From positions 248,001 to 312,000 of the forward strand of contig NC_066598.1 in the NCBI RefSeq assembly GCF_905475345.1: 64,000 bases of DNA, given 5' to 3'. The notes under the pieces are model-generated. The model saw only the letters and a list, made by a program, of their open reading frames with translations. It did no database searches and was not told the origin of the DNA. Positions 63,650 to 64,000 of this stretch are shown here, one piece after another (position 1 is the stretch's first letter; the number at the start of each line of letters is the position of its first letter). The stretch comes from Vespula vulgaris (taxonomy: Eukaryota > Arthropoda > Insecta > Hymenoptera > Vespidae). The position numbers and the translations under genes are program-made.

Positions 63650-63665
63650 TCAACGTCGACGTTGA
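63650..63665. other. 16-bp perfect palindrome
   Basis: TCAACGTCGACGTTGA, centred on a SalI-type GTCGAC. A perfect 16-mer palindrome is expected about once in a window of this size, so it may be chance. Confidence 0.6.
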
Positions 63666-63845
63666 ATATTCGCTACAACGAGTATCGTTTTCCGTCGTTT
63701 CGACGACAGCACGTATCAGCCAGCAGTTGTTGGAAATCTGCTACTCTCGTGCAGATTTTCTCAAGGATCTCTAATCACATAAAGTAGAGGAAGATTAGCC
63801 TGGGTAAAAGAGACAAAAGATATAGAGGACGCTACGGAAAGAAAG

Positions 63846-63894
63846 ACAGAGAGAGAGAGAGAGAGGGGAAGAGAGAGATAGAGAGAGAGAGAGA
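63846..63894 (+). repeat. (GA)n microsatellite, interrupted
   Basis: Two GA runs separated by GGGGAA and one ATA. Confidence 0.9.
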
Positions 63895-64000
63895 CCCAGG
63901 ATATGAGTAGACCGAGGTGCATTTATGTACATGTAGAATCTTTTGTGCATATGTAGGTACACGTGTACTTATACACGTGTAAGAGACCTTCCATCATACG

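Larger units (their letters stand above)
51930..64000. other. noncoding stretch to the end of the window
   Basis: No recognisable gene or RNA. Contains several GA/CT microsatellites, a T16 run, a compound GATA repeat, a 13-bp duplication and a 16-bp palindrome, listed separately. The segment 55900-56120 is GC-balanced and free of repeats and may be conserved noncoding DNA. Confidence 0.6.

Noticed and set aside
1..64000. Search by eye for tRNA, rRNA and snRNA genes
   Set aside because: No GGTTCGANTCC-type B box with a plausible cloverleaf, no U1/U6 or 5S signature was found on either strand; short or diverged cases could have been missed.
1..64000. CRISPR array or bacterial/phage island
   Set aside because: No regularly spaced repeats with unique spacers, no dense operon-like coding and no ribosome-binding sites; the repeats present are eukaryotic microsatellites.

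Overview
The window looks like nuclear DNA from an insect, most probably a hymenopteran (bee, ant or wasp). CpG is frequent throughout an otherwise moderately AT-rich sequence, which points to a genome with little germline CpG methylation loss. Simple (GA)n/(CT)n microsatellites are very dense, with about 33 tracts in 64 kb. There is no bacterial gene packing, no operon structure and no ribosome-binding-site pattern. The order-level call is an inference from base composition and repeat type; no recognisable protein confirms it.

I could not identify any known protein-coding gene, tRNA, rRNA, snRNA, known microRNA or CRISPR array. Nearly all open frames are short, and many are low-complexity translations of the microsatellites (Leu-Ser, Arg-Glu or poly-Pro runs). 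The window is best read as an intergenic or long-intron stretch, perhaps regulatory territory, with a few places that could hold exons or promoters. Open frames are therefore reported as unresolved, not as named genes.

Layout. 1-6.9 kb: noncoding DNA with GA/CT, TA and GGAGGC repeats. 6.9-8.1 kb: the longest stop-free frame of the window (about 392 codons on +), overlapped by an aligned antisense frame. 8.1-11.7 kb: noncoding. 11.7-12.4 kb: a perfect CRE palindrome, an octamer site and a CT tract ahead of a short ORF. 12.5-13.4 kb: overlapping sense and antisense frames of 131 and 271 residues. 13.4-21.2 kb: noncoding. 21.34-21.65 kb: a 302-bp element with piggyBac-like ends and a TTAA flank. 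21.7-41.5 kb: noncoding, with isolated candidate exons near 32.1 and 36.4 kb and an 11-bp minisatellite at 29.0 kb. 42.3-43.1 kb: a GC/CpG-rich, promoter-like block with a perfect CRE and two RFX X-box motifs. 43.4-64 kb: noncoding, with a duplicated POU-type motif at 51.7-51.9 kb and further microsatellites.

The observations most worth following are the piggyBac-like short element, the CRE plus X-box promoter-like block and the 1.18-kb open frame. No genes were recognised, so no pathway or complex can be assembled.
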